Of a DNA stretch of 64,000 nt, positions 27,560 to 36,214 are shown piece by piece (within the stretch, counting starts at the first letter, position 1; every line of letters begins with the position of its first letter). The notes below the pieces were generated by a model. The model ran no database searches. It was not told the DNA's origin and saw only the letters and a program-made list of their open reading frames with translations. Position numbers and translations under genes: made by a program. The stretch is from Rossellomorea vietnamensis (GTDB taxonomy: Bacteria > Bacillota > Bacilli > Bacillales > Bacillaceae_B): NCBI RefSeq assembly GCF_025398035.1, contig NZ_CP104558.1:1116001-1180000 (forward strand). The letters are read 5' to 3'.

Positions 27560-27575
27560 AGTGTAATTTTACACT
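27560..27575. promoter_or_regulatory. Palindrome overlapping the vWA operon promoter
   Basis: AGTGTAATTTTACACT has seven-base inverted arms (AGTGTAA/TTACACT) around a two-base centre and covers the -10 hexamer, a typical repressor-site placement. The regulator is not identified. Confidence 0.55.
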
Positions 27576-27593
27576 ATTTTTACATATTCGCAA
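27566..27593 (-). promoter_or_regulatory. SigA-like promoter of the eight-gene vWA operon
   Basis: TTGCGA (27593-27588) and TAAAAT (27571-27566), spacer 16, about 100 bases before the first gene. A polypurine GAAAGA repeat (27468-27490 on the opposite strand) lies just before the start codon. Confidence 0.5.
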
Positions 27594-27644
27594 GACTGTT
27601 TTTGAAATGAATGAAGAGTATTTTCGTTTATTCCGGTCAAAATC

Positions 27645-27685
27645 AAAAAAAATCACGGAACGTATCCTGGATACGTCCCGTGATT
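27645..27685 (-). terminator. Terminator of dapL
   Basis: Long stem AATCACGGGACGTATCC/GGATACGTTCCGTGATT (one mismatch) followed by T7 on the minus strand, immediately after dapL. Confidence 0.9.
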
Positions 27686-27693
27686 AAGAGAGG

Positions 27694-28812
27694 TTATTTT
27701 AATGAACCGATATAATCCGTTAGAAGAGTGATGGCAAAGTCAATGGCATCTTCGTTCGGGTTTAATTTAGAATGATGGAGGCCGTATGGGGAGTCGACAC
27801 CAAGCCAGAACATAAAGCCGGGTATTTCCTCAAGCATATAACCGAAGTCTTCCCCAGTCATCGCTTCTTTGCAGATGACAAGGTCCCTATTGGTTTCCCG
27901 CAGGAAAGACATAAAGTGATTTGTCCACTTGGGATCATTAAAAACCTGCCGGTACATGCTGCCATAACTCACTTCGATTTCACAGTCATAACTGATTCTC
28001 ATTCCTTCGATCAAGGCTTCCAAGCGCTCTTTCACACTCTGCATCGACTGTGGTGAGAGGGTACGGATGGTCCCTTCCAATCGTGCCGTTTCTGCAATGA
28101 TATTCTGGACCGTACCACTTTCCATTTTTCCGACTGTGATGACCGCACTGTCTAAAGGGTCAACGTTCCTTGAGACTATTGACTGCATTTGGGTGACAAA
28201 GGAGGAAGCCGTGACAATCATATCCTTTGTATGATGGGGGTAGGCGGCATGTCCACCCTTCCCTTTAAAGTCTATGAATAGTTCAGACGTATTGGCAAAC
28301 AGCAGTCCCTCTTTAACGGCAACCGTCCCCACTTCGTATTCCGGGGCAATGTGCAGGGCAAATATACAATCCGGCATCCACTCCTTCATGATTTCACTTT
28401 GGAGCATCGGCTCCGCCCCGCCCGGCCCTTCCTCTGCCGGTTGGAAAATGAAGAGAAGGTCATCTTCGATTGGGTGGTGAACAAAATAGGTGAGGACCCC
28501 CAACTCGATCGTCATGTGAAAATCATGTCCACAGGCATGCATCTTCCCTTCATGTGAAGAAGGGAATTCAAGCTCCGTTTCCTCCTGGATCGGCAGGCCG
28601 TCGATGTCCCCACGGTACCCGATCACCCTCGTTGGCCTTGTTCCGTGAACCTTAACAAAAAGGCCCGTTTTCCAAGTCTTGATCTCTAATCGTTCAGCAG
28701 GGAGAGTGCTAATATAATTCAGTAAGTATGCTTGCGTTTTAAACTCTTGAAACCCAAGTTCAGGAATTTGATGAAGATCTCTCCTGATCGCCTTAAAGTC
28801 TACTGTTGACAT
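27694..28812 (-). CDS. dapL: N-acetyldiaminopimelate deacetylase
   Basis: A 372-residue M20-family metallo-amidohydrolase (B. subtilis YkuR). Metal-binding motifs include HACGHDFHM (about 92-100) and the EEGPGG catalytic Glu region (about 126-131), with a dimerisation domain in the middle. It removes the acetyl group from N-acetyl-LL-diaminopimelate in the acetylase branch of lysine and cell-wall DAP synthesis. It lies 114 bases downstream of dapH, which makes the acetylated precursor; the transaminase of the same branch is patA at 45344. The ATG follows AAAGGAGGATACCC. Confidence 0.93.
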   Translation of the reverse strand: MSTVDFKAIRRDLHQIPELGFQEFKTQAYLLNYISTLPAERLEIKTWKTGLFVKVHGTRPTRVIGYRGDIDGLPIQEETELEFPSSHEGKMHACGHDFHMTIELGVLTYFVHHPIEDDLLFIFQPAEEGPGGAEPMLQSEIMKEWMPDCIFALHIAPEYEVGTVAVKEGLLFANTSELFIDFKGKGGHAAYPHHTKDMIVTASSFVTQMQSIVSRNVDPLDSAVITVGKMESGTVQNIIAETARLEGTIRTLSPQSMQSVKERLEALIEGMRISYDCEIEVSYGSMYRQVFNDPKWTNHFMSFLRETNRDLVICKEAMTGEDFGYMLEEIPGFMFWLGVDSPYGLHHSKLNPNEDAIDFAITLLTDYIGSLK

Positions 28813-28872
28813 GGGTATCCTCCTTTAAGGGAAAACTAGAATGATGGATCGGGAAAACTGGAATCTACAAGA

Positions 28873-28899
28873 AAAGAACAGACGATGACCGTCCGTTCT
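28873..28899 (-). terminator. Hairpin between dapH and dapL
   Basis: On the minus strand GAACGGACG pairs with CGTCTGTTC (one wobble) before TTTTCTT. It may attenuate dapL relative to dapH. Confidence 0.6.
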
Positions 28900-28926
28900 T
28901 TCTTCTATCTTCTATGATCGAATGGA

Positions 28927-29634
28927 TTACAGTTGACGTAATTCTTGTTTGATTTCTGTCTTTGATTTTGTTTTGTCATCGATATCTTTCAACTTCTTCG
29001 CAGGGGTACCGGCAACAACCGTGTATGGGGCAACATCGTCCACGACAATCGCTCCGGCTGCCACAACAGCCCCTTTACCGACCGTTACACCTTCGAGGAC
29101 CACGGCATTGGCACCAATGACGACATCGTCTTCAATAACCACGGGCTTAGCAGATGGCGGTTCAATGACTCCTGCAAGCACAGCACCTGCTCCGATATGA
29201 CAATTCTTACCTACCGTTGCACGTCCACCGAGTACAACATTCATATCAATCATGGTTCCTGCTCCTACTACAGAACCAATATTGATCATGGCCCCCATCA
29301 TGATGACAGCATTGTCACCGATTTCGACCTGGTCGCGAATAACGGCACCCGGTTCGATACGGGCTTTTACGCCTTTAAGGTCCAGAAGAGGAATCGCAGA
29401 ATTTCGGCGGTCATTTTCCACTACATAGTCTTCAATTTTATCTTTATTCTCTTCAAGAATAGTAGAAAGCTCACTCCACTCTCCGAAAACAACCCCTGAT
29501 GTCCCTTGAAGGAACGTTTGGGCAGAACCGAAGTTGATCCCATCCAGATCACCTTTCACATAAACCTTTACTGGAGTCGATTTAGTACTATTTTGAATAA
29601 AAGAAATAATTTCGTTTGCATCCATCATGTTCAT
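28927..29634 (-). CDS. dapH: 2,3,4,5-tetrahydropyridine-2,6-dicarboxylate N-acetyltransferase
   Basis: A 235-residue acyltransferase (B. subtilis YkuQ). Hexapeptide repeats forming a left-handed beta helix run from about 90 to 205 ([32 protein letters not shown]). The N-terminal domain of about 85 residues is the DapH-specific part. It transfers acetyl from acetyl-CoA to tetrahydrodipicolinate. The enzyme acts in the cytoplasm with PatA and DapL. The ATG at 29634 follows CGGAGGG. No lysine riboswitch was recognised in the 95-base upstream gap. Confidence 0.94.
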   Translation of the reverse strand: MNMMDANEIISFIQNSTKSTPVKVYVKGDLDGINFGSAQTFLQGTSGVVFGEWSELSTILEENKDKIEDYVVENDRRNSAIPLLDLKGVKARIEPGAVIRDQVEIGDNAVIMMGAMINIGSVVGAGTMIDMNVVLGGRATVGKNCHIGAGAVLAGVIEPPSAKPVVIEDDVVIGANAVVLEGVTVGKGAVVAAGAIVVDDVAPYTVVAGTPAKKLKDIDDKTKSKTEIKQELRQL

Positions 29635-29729
29635 GAAAATTCCCTCCGTAATTATGTATAAATTCAGAATTCGTTTCTTGAATTACTTTATCAGATTAAA
29701 GGGTGGAAGACAACCCATATTGTTGAATC

Positions 29730-30608
29730 CTATGAGTTTTCATGGATGAATTCGTTTACAACTTCTAGAAATGCTTCCACCTGTCGTAATTGAAAGGCAG
29801 ACTCGTAACCAAGTAACCATGTATCACGGTGAATGAGTGAATCGTGCTCATCGATGAGGGGGATTTTATAAATATTTTCTTCCATGCCGTCCAACGTGAT
29901 GGCTGGCAGTATGGCGTAGCCGATCCCGTTTAGAGTCATCTGCTTACATGTTTCAATTTGGTCTACCACGATCGTCCGCTTTGGGGTGGTCTGGAATTGA
30001 CGATGCCACCAATCTTGAATTTCCTGATAATAATTCGAATCACTTTTAAACTGGATAAAGGGACGATCCGTTTTCATGACTTCATCGATGGACTGGATCT
30101 CTCTATCGACCAAGTACAGGGTATCCTGAAATAAATGGTGTTTCGGCCCTTTCCAGTCCGGAGTCCCCCTGATGATCCCTATATGCACTTCGTCTTCATA
30201 AATGGCTTTAAGAATTTCACTGCTCCATCCTGTCATCAAAGAAATCTTGGCATGTGGATAGGTCTCCACAAAACGCTTAAGAACCTTCGGAAGCCAATTT
30301 TGCCCTACAATCGAGGCACAGGCGATCTTCAACGTTCCGTGCACTTCAGACTCAAGGGCCTGAATACGTTCCCTCACACTCTCTTCCTTCTGCAGCATCT
30401 CATCTGCAAGATTCACGACAAGTTCTCCGGCCGGTGTCAGTGAAAGGCCTTTTTGGGATCGGATAAATAATTTCGTCCCCCATTCCTTCTCAATCGTCTG
30501 CAGTCTCTGGGACAATGCAGGCTGAGATACAAATAACCGTTCAGCAGCTTTCCTCATATTCATTTCCTGGGCAAGTACATGGAGCAGCTGATATTCCGAA
30601 AATGCCAT
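29730..30608 (-). CDS. ccpC: LysR-family regulator CcpC
   Basis: A 292-residue LysR-type regulator. The N-terminal winged helix (residues 1-60, with MRKAAERLFVSQPALSQRLQ) is nearly word for word that of B. subtilis CcpC, and the effector domain keeps GWSSEILKAIYED and DQIETCKQM. CcpC is a citrate-sensing repressor of citrate synthase and aconitase genes. The frame is open from a GTG at 30617, but that codon is inside the TAGGTGA ribosome site, so the ATG at 30608 is preferred. It is divergent from the TSUP transporter. Confidence 0.92.
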   Translation of the reverse strand: MAFSEYQLLHVLAQEMNMRKAAERLFVSQPALSQRLQTIEKEWGTKLFIRSQKGLSLTPAGELVVNLADEMLQKEESVRERIQALESEVHGTLKIACASIVGQNWLPKVLKRFVETYPHAKISLMTGWSSEILKAIYEDEVHIGIIRGTPDWKGPKHHLFQDTLYLVDREIQSIDEVMKTDRPFIQFKSDSNYYQEIQDWWHRQFQTTPKRTIVVDQIETCKQMTLNGIGYAILPAITLDGMEENIYKIPLIDEHDSLIHRDTWLLGYESAFQLRQVEAFLEVVNEFIHENS

Positions 30609-30718
30609 TGTGTTCACCTACATAAGTTTTTCTTATATTATATCTTAACTTTTATAAAATTTCATTATTAGCTGAAGTCGAATACACTGAGAGTAGATAG
30701 AAAAGAGGTGTGGTACGA

Positions 30719-31444
30719 ATGGAAGTGATATTGTTTTTCACTGGTTTGATTGTAGCTCTTATCGGAACGCTTGCCGGAAGCGGCGGCCTGATCGGTATGC
30801 CAGTCATGCTCCTTTTGGGGTTACCGATTCATACCGCGATTGCAACGGCTAAATTTTCGAATATCATCAGTTCTTTTTCGAGTTTCATTTACCTGGTGCG
30901 GGATCGGAAAATCACATGGAAGGAATCTTTGCCCATCCTTCCCATAGCGCTGGCCGGGGGGCTGTCTGGGGCCTTTCTATCGGATAAAATATCCCCGTCC
31001 CTCCTTGAATGGATGGCTTTTTTCTTCCTTCTCCTTGCTCTGGCATTAAGCCTACTGAAGGGATTCCAGCCAAAGGAAAGGAAAAAGACACATTACAGGG
31101 TGTACGGGCTTCTGTATTTCATCAGTACGTACGACGGATTGTTCGGACCAGGGCAGGCTACGATGCTCATGTACACACATTTATTTCATGGACTGTCTTA
31201 TATAAAATCAATGGCCCTTACCCGTTTTCAAACCTTTGTCAGTTGTTTAGGGGCATTCACGGTCTATTTTCAAAATGGTCACGTCGAATGGGGTGCAGCC
31301 GTCCCGTTTGCACTTGGGGCCCTCTTAGGAGCTCAGTTGGCAGTAAGACTGGCATCAAGGCTTTCTATGAAATATCTCAAGATACTATTAAACATTTTGA
31401 CATTCATTCTAATCCTGCAGCTCGGCAAGAATCTTTTCTTTTAA
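30719..31444 (+). CDS. TSUP (TauE/SafE) family anion transporter
   Basis: A 241-residue membrane protein with about eight hydrophobic helices and the family's N-terminal GTLAGSGGLIGMP loop and a second half GLFGPGQATM repeat. TSUP members move sulfite, sulfoacetate or related anions, usually outward; the substrate here is unknown. The ATG at 30719 follows AAAGAGGTG; a GTG nine bases upstream is part of that ribosome site. It is divergent from ccpC across a 110-base gap, where a shared regulator is possible but no LysR box was identified with confidence. Confidence 0.85.
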   Translation: MEVILFFTGLIVALIGTLAGSGGLIGMPVMLLLGLPIHTAIATAKFSNIISSFSSFIYLVRDRKITWKESLPILPIALAGGLSGAFLSDKISPSLLEWMAFFFLLLALALSLLKGFQPKERKKTHYRVYGLLYFISTYDGLFGPGQATMLMYTHLFHGLSYIKSMALTRFQTFVSCLGAFTVYFQNGHVEWGAAVPFALGALLGAQLAVRLASRLSMKYLKILLNILTFILILQLGKNLFF

Positions 31445-31512
31445 GAAGATCCATGGAACTAAAAATAGTGAAGCAATCCGTAACTCTTTTATCTTACCTA
31501 ATGAAAGAACAA

Positions 31513-31537
31513 AGAGGATGACAAGTGTGCCATCCTC
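31513..31537. terminator. Hairpin between the TSUP gene and darB
   Basis: GAGGATG/CATCCTC stem between two convergent genes. T runs are short on both sides, so efficiency is uncertain. Confidence 0.55.
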
Positions 31538-31572
31538 TACCATTTTCCCTGTATGTAACTGCCCTTGAGGGT

Positions 31573-32013
31573 TTAATCCCTTTTAAACAGCTGTCGTTGA
31601 AGTTGCTTTAATACAACTCTTCTTGTCATGATTCCTTCAAAATAGCCATCGTCGGACACAACGCATAAGAATGGGTGGTCGACTAATAATTCTAAAGCCT
31701 TCTTGAAATCTGCTTGTAAAGAGATGATTGGAAAATCTGTTGTCATGACTTCCTCTACCTTTTTCTCTTCAAGTTTTTCAAACTCAAAACGTTCGAGACC
31801 GAGAATCGAATCGGTAATTAAACTTGAACTGATCAACCCCTGAAAACGGAATGTTGGATCAAGGACAGGGATGGCTGAGTAACCGCTCTTTGTGAGTAAT
31901 AGTAACGCATGTTCCAGGGAATTTCCCACTTGAACGTGAGCCACCTTCTCAGAAGGAATAATGAAATCCTTAATATTCGTTTCTAATAACTCCTTGCTAC
32001 TCAATGAAATCAT
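31573..32013 (-). CDS. darB: CBS-domain c-di-AMP receptor DarB (YkuL)
   Basis: A 146-residue protein made of two CBS repeats: the first (about 20-80) has GYSAIPVLDPTFRFQGLIS and the second (about 88-140) has EEVMTTDFPIISL. Length, position between ccpC and ykuJ, and sequence match B. subtilis YkuL, known as DarB/CbpB. The apo form of that protein activates the stringent factor Rel and pyruvate carboxylase, and c-di-AMP blocks this. The ATG at 32013 follows GAGGGGTTATAC. It is a single gene. Confidence 0.9.
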   Translation of the reverse strand: MISLSSKELLETNIKDFIIPSEKVAHVQVGNSLEHALLLLTKSGYSAIPVLDPTFRFQGLISSSLITDSILGLERFEFEKLEEKKVEEVMTTDFPIISLQADFKKALELLVDHPFLCVVSDDGYFEGIMTRRVVLKQLQRQLFKRD

Positions 32014-32113
32014 GTATAACCCCTCATTTAATCAATAAGAATTTGCGTGACGCTTACTTCCCATTTTAACATACTGGAAGAAAAATGTATGTTAAAACAA
32101 TCGGTTTAAAGAC

Positions 32114-32140
32114 TAAAAAAGATAACCGTATGGTTACCTT
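32114..32140 (-). terminator. Terminator of ykuJ
   Basis: On the minus strand GGTAACC and GGTTATC pair around ATAC and are followed by TTTTTT, just past the ykuJ stop. Confidence 0.65.
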
Positions 32141-32148
32141 TTGATTGT

Positions 32149-32394
32149 TTAATCTTGTTGGGCTTCCTGAAGAAGTTCGAAGATTTCAATGGCTGTAATG
32201 TCTATGTTATCAAAAGGAAAGCTGTTTCCTTTTTCATTCATGACTTCAATTTCGAATGTATCCTGTTTGGGAAGATACTTCACCTCACAGATTTTCTTAC
32301 CATTGTATTCAAAAAATCGTTGTTGAGTTTCCCCTTGTTCACCTTGTTCTTGTAATGATTTTAATCTTTGTATAATTCCAAGAAGCTGAGACAT
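32149..32394 (-). CDS. ykuJ: Conserved small protein YkuJ
   Basis: An 81-residue soluble protein starting MSQLLGIIQRLKSLQEQ with the conserved centre YPFDNIDI-like FPFDNIDITAIEIFELLQ. This matches B. subtilis YkuJ along its whole length. No enzymatic motif is visible and the function is unknown. The ATG at 32394 gives the family N-terminus; the GTG six bases upstream is too close to AAAGGAG. It is divergent from the metallo-beta-lactamase gene at 32551. Confidence 0.86.
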   Translation of the reverse strand: MSQLLGIIQRLKSLQEQGEQGETQQRFFEYNGKKICEVKYLPKQDTFEIEVMNEKGNSFPFDNIDITAIEIFELLQEAQQD

Positions 32395-32550
32395 AATCAC
32401 TCTCTCCTTTCCTGTTCTAATTCTTGGTCATAGCTTTTGCATTGTACCAGATTCTATCCTGTGAAATCTAATGTTTTGTCCTTTTTCTACATAAATTCCT
32501 TTATAATGAAAGGTGACTATTATCTTCCCTCACTGAAAGGATGGATTTCG

Positions 32551-33504
32551 ATGAGTATTTACCGTATAGATTCCCGTATATCATTAGTTGATCTAATGGA
32601 TTTATCCTTAAAGGAACGCACAGGCAGTTATATCATAAACGAAGAGGCGCTGACCATAATCGAAACATCCGCCAGCCCTTCAATCCCTCATCTAAAAAAA
32701 GGTCTCTCTAAGTTAAACATTAATCTTGAAGATATTCAATACATAATTTTAACCCATATCCATCTTGATCATGCTGGAGGAGCAGGTCTTTTTCTAAAAG
32801 AGTGCCCAAACGCGAGTATTATCGTCCACCCGAAAGGAAGGCGTCATCTCATCGATCCCACCCGTTTGATTGCAGGAGCAAGAGCGGTTTATGGTGAAAA
32901 ATTCGATGAACTATTCGACCCGATTGCACCGATTCCTGAAGAGAGGATCCTGGTGATGGATCATGGAGAAAAACTGGGTCTCAGTGATACGTGTACGCTG
33001 ACGTTCTATCATACCCCTGGACATGCAGAACATCACCTCAGTATCTTTGATTCCGCTTCAAAAGGGATGTTCACCGGCGACACATGTGGAATTCAATACA
33101 CCATAGGATCGAAGCGGTTTTATTTCCCTTCCACTTCACCCAATCAATTTGATCCTGAAAAAATGAAGACTTCCATCCACCTTTATAGAAGCCTTCCTCT
33201 CGACCGGTTGTATTTTGGCCATTACGGGGTAAGCGAGGAAGTCTCTTTTGCCCTTACAGAAGTAGAAAAGTGGTTGGATCTTTTTCTAAAAAAGAGTGAG
33301 GAACAGTATTCTTCACATGTTACAATAGAGGAGAATGTAAGGACCATCACCTCAGCTCTGATTGACCTGACAGGAAGAGAATTGGTCCAAAAAGGGATTG
33401 ATCCAAAGAACCCTATTTTCTCATTGTTGGAGTTGGATATGAACGTTTCTGCAATGGGAATCGTAGATTATTTCATAAAACAAAAAGGAGACCGTTCATC
33501 ATGA
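32551..33504 (+). CDS. Metallo-beta-lactamase fold hydrolase
   Basis: A 317-residue MBL-fold protein. The metal motif THIHLDH is followed by TPGHAEHH, GDTCG and a late FGHYG histidine, so the binuclear site looks complete. The substrate is unknown; lactonase, glyoxalase II or persulfide-type activity are all possible for this fold. The frame is open upstream to 32437, but the ATG at 32551 has AAAGGATG in front and begins the fold directly. A perfect TATAAT lies at about 32502. It is fused by a four-base overlap (ATGA) to a glutaredoxin-like gene, suggesting thiol-linked chemistry. Confidence 0.82.
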   Translation: MSIYRIDSRISLVDLMDLSLKERTGSYIINEEALTIIETSASPSIPHLKKGLSKLNINLEDIQYIILTHIHLDHAGGAGLFLKECPNASIIVHPKGRRHLIDPTRLIAGARAVYGEKFDELFDPIAPIPEERILVMDHGEKLGLSDTCTLTFYHTPGHAEHHLSIFDSASKGMFTGDTCGIQYTIGSKRFYFPSTSPNQFDPEKMKTSIHLYRSLPLDRLYFGHYGVSEEVSFALTEVEKWLDLFLKKSEEQYSSHVTIEENVRTITSALIDLTGRELVQKGIDPKNPIFSLLELDMNVSAMGIVDYFIKQKGDRSS

Positions 33505-33734
33505 AGGAAGTCACACTATATTCACAACCAGAATGTCCACCCTGCGAAGTGGTCAAAATGTTCTTGAAAGAACATCATGTGAATTATAAAGAAATCAACA
33601 TAAAAAAAGACGCGCAAGCAAGAAACTATCTTATCAATCAATTGCAGTGTTACTCCACTCCCACCGTCACCATTGATTCGGAAGTCATTTCAGGCTTCAA
33701 CCTGGAAGCCCTGTCTGCTGCCTTAAACAAATAA
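33501..33734 (+). CDS. Glutaredoxin/NrdH-like thioredoxin-fold protein
   Basis: A 77-residue single-domain thioredoxin-fold protein. The CPPC active site is at Cys12-Cys15 (YSQPECPPCEVV) and the cis-Pro motif is CYSTPTVTID. The short length and CPPC suggest a glutaredoxin or NrdH-like redoxin acting in the cytoplasm. Its ATG overlaps the stop of the metallo-beta-lactamase gene, so the two are translationally coupled and probably act together. A long terminator follows. Confidence 0.86.
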   Translation: MKEVTLYSQPECPPCEVVKMFLKEHHVNYKEINIKKDAQARNYLINQLQCYSTPTVTIDSEVISGFNLEALSAALNK

Positions 33735-33745
33735 CCCCTATACTA

Positions 33746-33799
33746 AAAAGGTGGCCCGGAGATGCTCTCATCCTCTAAGCATCTCCGGGCCACCTTAGC
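33746..33799. terminator. Bidirectional terminator after the redoxin gene
   Basis: A 17-bp perfect stem GGTGGCCCGGAGATGCT/AGCATCTCCGGGCCACC, flanked by A-rich and T-rich ends, between convergent genes. The GC-rich arm is unusually long for this window. Confidence 0.88.
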
Positions 33800-33802
33800 C
33801 TA

Positions 33803-34306
33803 TTAGTGTGATGGTTGAACGGATTCCGGTAATTCATACGTGATCGAGGAAACCTTCCATGTTCCTTCTTCTTCACTCAACACCACGGCTTCGATGCCGT
33901 TCGTGCTGGAAACCGGCCCCTCCTCATCTTCTGTCCTTTCTTCCCAGACATACCATTTTCCATCTATGTATCGTACCCTCGTGGAATCATCATAATGAAA
34001 ATATGGTACATAGTGAGAGGCGAAATCAGAGCCGAATGTGATGTACCCCCCGTCTACCTCATATACGTTTTCATTCATAAAGCCTGCTGTAAGACTATGT
34101 GTAAGATACTTTGACAGTTTCTCCTCAATCTGATTCTTGGATTGTGGTTTTTCACTCAAGGATACTTGAGTTTGAAAGGCTTCCTTAACAAGGGATAAGG
34201 CATTTTCCTTTGTGAACGTGGATGCCTGTATTTGCCCCGCTTGTCCACAAGCTGCTGTTACTAGGACTAAAATGAAAAATAATAGCGATAATTTTTTCTT
34301 CCGCAC
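33803..34306 (-). CDS. Lipoprotein of unknown function
   Basis: A 167-residue lipoprotein. Residues 1-20 are a signal peptide with lipobox VTAAC. The mature part begins with an acidic helix (KENALSLVKEAFQTQ) and continues with beta-rich sequence containing GKWYVWEERTEDEEGPVS and GTWKVSSITYELP, in the style of small secreted immunity or DUF3993-like proteins. I do not recognise it with confidence. The start is GTG at 34306, nine bases after AGGAG. It is a single gene convergent with the redoxin operon. Confidence 0.75.
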   Translation of the reverse strand: MRKKKLSLLFFILVLVTAACGQAGQIQASTFTKENALSLVKEAFQTQVSLSEKPQSKNQIEEKLSKYLTHSLTAGFMNENVYEVDGGYITFGSDFASHYVPYFHYDDSTRVRYIDGKWYVWEERTEDEEGPVSSTNGIEAVVLSEEEGTWKVSSITYELPESVQPSH

Positions 34307-34475
34307 GTATATTCACTCCTATTTCTATAGATGAGATTATTGTAGCAATGGAAAAATGTCGATAGGATACCATTTCTTCGTTAAATCATAACAATGACTG
34401 ACATATTTTTTGGTTTGACTGTAAAATTCCCCCTGTCAGTGGCGCTTAAACACGTTTTATGGTGGAACATTTAAC

Positions 34476-34518
34476 CAAAAAAGGATGCCGCATGATCTTC
34501 ATGCGGCATCCTTTTTAT
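34476..34518 (-). terminator. Terminator of the small membrane protein gene
   Basis: Perfect stem AAGGATGCCGCATGA/TCATGCGGCATCCTT with A and T runs on the outer sides, overlapping the stop of the 34518 gene. Confidence 0.88.
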
Positions 34519-34757
34519 TATGATAAATAACGTATCGACCAATAAATGATGAATAATGTTATCAGAATGGTCCCAATCAGGATGGATAAAAACACGGGAT
34601 TACGGATGAACGGGTGCTCTTTTACGACGTCGGGAATGTCTGTGTCAAAGTCACCCTTCAACCGTTTTTCCTGCCCCGCCAGTCTAAAGGTATACACAAG
34701 TGAATAACCAGCAAGCGCCAAAACAATCAACGCAAGCACAATCATAAATATACTCAA
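34518..34757 (-). CDS. Small two-helix membrane protein
   Basis: A 79-residue protein with hydrophobic helices at about 3-26 and 56-76, joined by a charged loop containing RLKGDFDTDIPDVVKEHPFIRNP. No known family is recognised. The start is TTG at 34757, seven bases after AAGGAGG. It lies between the lipoprotein gene and ykuI, all on the minus strand, but has its own terminator. Confidence 0.72.
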   Translation of the reverse strand: MSIFMIVLALIVLALAGYSLVYTFRLAGQEKRLKGDFDTDIPDVVKEHPFIRNPVFLSILIGTILITLFIIYWSIRYLS

Positions 34758-34830
34758 TATAGCCCCTCCTTACAAAATGTCCTTTAGAATAATTTGTCCC
34801 AACAAGAGGTGGCTATTCAAGAAATGCATG

Positions 34831-36054
34831 CTAAAAAAGCAAACCGTCTTCTTCAAATAAAAATTCATACGAGAGATCCATGAAGAGATACAGACCATTT
34901 CCGAACGGGTAGGAATACGTACGGATGGATTCTCCAGAATCTATGTCACTGTAAATATCAGATAGCAAACCTTTTTTATCGATTCTCATCCGGATGATAT
35001 TTTCCAGGAAGTACGGGCGCCAGCTCCAATTTTTCCCTTTGTACCTTGGTTCAATCGTCCAAACCTGATCGGATTTCACGACGTTACTCGTAACTTGAAA
35101 CCCATTTTCATCGCAAATGTAAACCCGAAAACATTTATCCGTAAAATGCCTCGCCACCTCAAAAAGCAAATCATCAAATTCCACCGTTTGTTTCTTTAAA
35201 GTCATCAGTTTTTGACTGATCTCTTTATGAAGAACGTCCGCGAACTCATAGCCTGCTTCCAAATGTTTCTTTTCATATCGGATATAGTCCTGGCACTTTT
35301 CTTTCAGCTTTTCTTTTAACAGATCCGGTTCGAGAAAGGTGTCGGAAGGATGCTTCAGATAAAAGCCCTGGTAATACCTGCCCCCATTCAGCCAGGCAAA
35401 TTGGAGCTGGTAGTTGATTTCGATATTTTCGAACAACAGGGATGCCCCGATTTTTCTGGCAAGCATCGATAAGCTATATAGAATATCTTTATACACTTTA
35501 TTCCCGGCATCATTACGAAGTTGATATAAATCCACTTTCAGTATATCCGGCGAATACTGTGACAGCCGGTCCAATTGACCGCTGTTACCACCGATATTAT
35601 CGATGGCAATCTTTATTCCATATGTTTTGTAATAGAGGAGAAGATGGACCAATTGATCAAAGTCCCCTACAAACGTTTTTTCTGACAATTCGATTACTGT
35701 CCTGCTTAAGTCCAAACCCTTCTTTTCATATTCCAGGAGTAGCTCAAGGAAGGACTCACCATGATCCAGCATAAGTAACCCGGCATTCCGGTTCAAAAAT
35801 ATGTAACCCTCTTGTTTCTCTGCTAAAAATTTTTCCAGCGCAAGACGTGTGACACGTTCATCCACTTCCATTTTATATTCATCAGGTATCTCATCGTCAC
35901 CAAAGAATGGCCCAAGACTTTCGACCCCATCATTCCCCATATTCATTCTTCCAAATACCTCGTACCCGATGATTTTATGTTCATCTGCACTGAAGATCGG
36001 TTGAAAGTACGGAATCACTTTTTCTATATTGGATAATATCTCTAATGCGTCCAT
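34831..36054 (-). CDS. ykuI: EAL-domain c-di-GMP-binding protein YkuI
   Basis: A 407-residue protein, the same length as B. subtilis YkuI. The N-terminal EAL domain (1-250) reads EVFGRM where active phosphodiesterases have EVLLR. The C-terminal part (about 270-407) is the YkuI-type PAS-like domain. The B. subtilis protein binds c-di-GMP but has weak or no phosphodiesterase activity. The open frame extends upstream to 36135, but the ATG at 36054 follows GGGGGAG and gives the family length. Sequence ends EFLFEEDGLLF. Confidence 0.9.
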   Translation of the reverse strand: MDALEILSNIEKVIPYFQPIFSADEHKIIGYEVFGRMNMGNDGVESLGPFFGDDEIPDEYKMEVDERVTRLALEKFLAEKQEGYIFLNRNAGLLMLDHGESFLELLLEYEKKGLDLSRTVIELSEKTFVGDFDQLVHLLLYYKTYGIKIAIDNIGGNSGQLDRLSQYSPDILKVDLYQLRNDAGNKVYKDILYSLSMLARKIGASLLFENIEINYQLQFAWLNGGRYYQGFYLKHPSDTFLEPDLLKEKLKEKCQDYIRYEKKHLEAGYEFADVLHKEISQKLMTLKKQTVEFDDLLFEVARHFTDKCFRVYICDENGFQVTSNVVKSDQVWTIEPRYKGKNWSWRPYFLENIIRMRIDKKGLLSDIYSDIDSGESIRTYSYPFGNGLYLFMDLSYEFLFEEDGLLF

Positions 36055-36133
36055 TCGCACTCCCCCGCCATCGCTCATGTTTTTTTGCATAATTATAACA
36101 CAACTATTCTGATGTATTAAAAAAGAATAACCC

Positions 36134-36183
36134 AAAAAGCTTTCCCTTTCCTGTCACTTGAACAGGAATGGGGAAAGCTTCTT
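36134..36183 (-). terminator. Terminator of fadH
   Basis: AAGCTTTCCC/GGGAAAGCTT outer stem with an inner CCTGT/ACAGG hairpin and a T-rich tail, 30 bases past the fadH stop. Confidence 0.75.
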
Positions 36184-36214
36184 TAGGATGAGCTCTCTTC
36201 ATGATTGTGTTAGA

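Noticed and set aside
29635-29729. Lysine riboswitch or CodY box before dapH
   Set aside because: The gap is too short for an L-box and the AATTCTGAATTT stretch agrees with the CodY consensus at only about half of positions.
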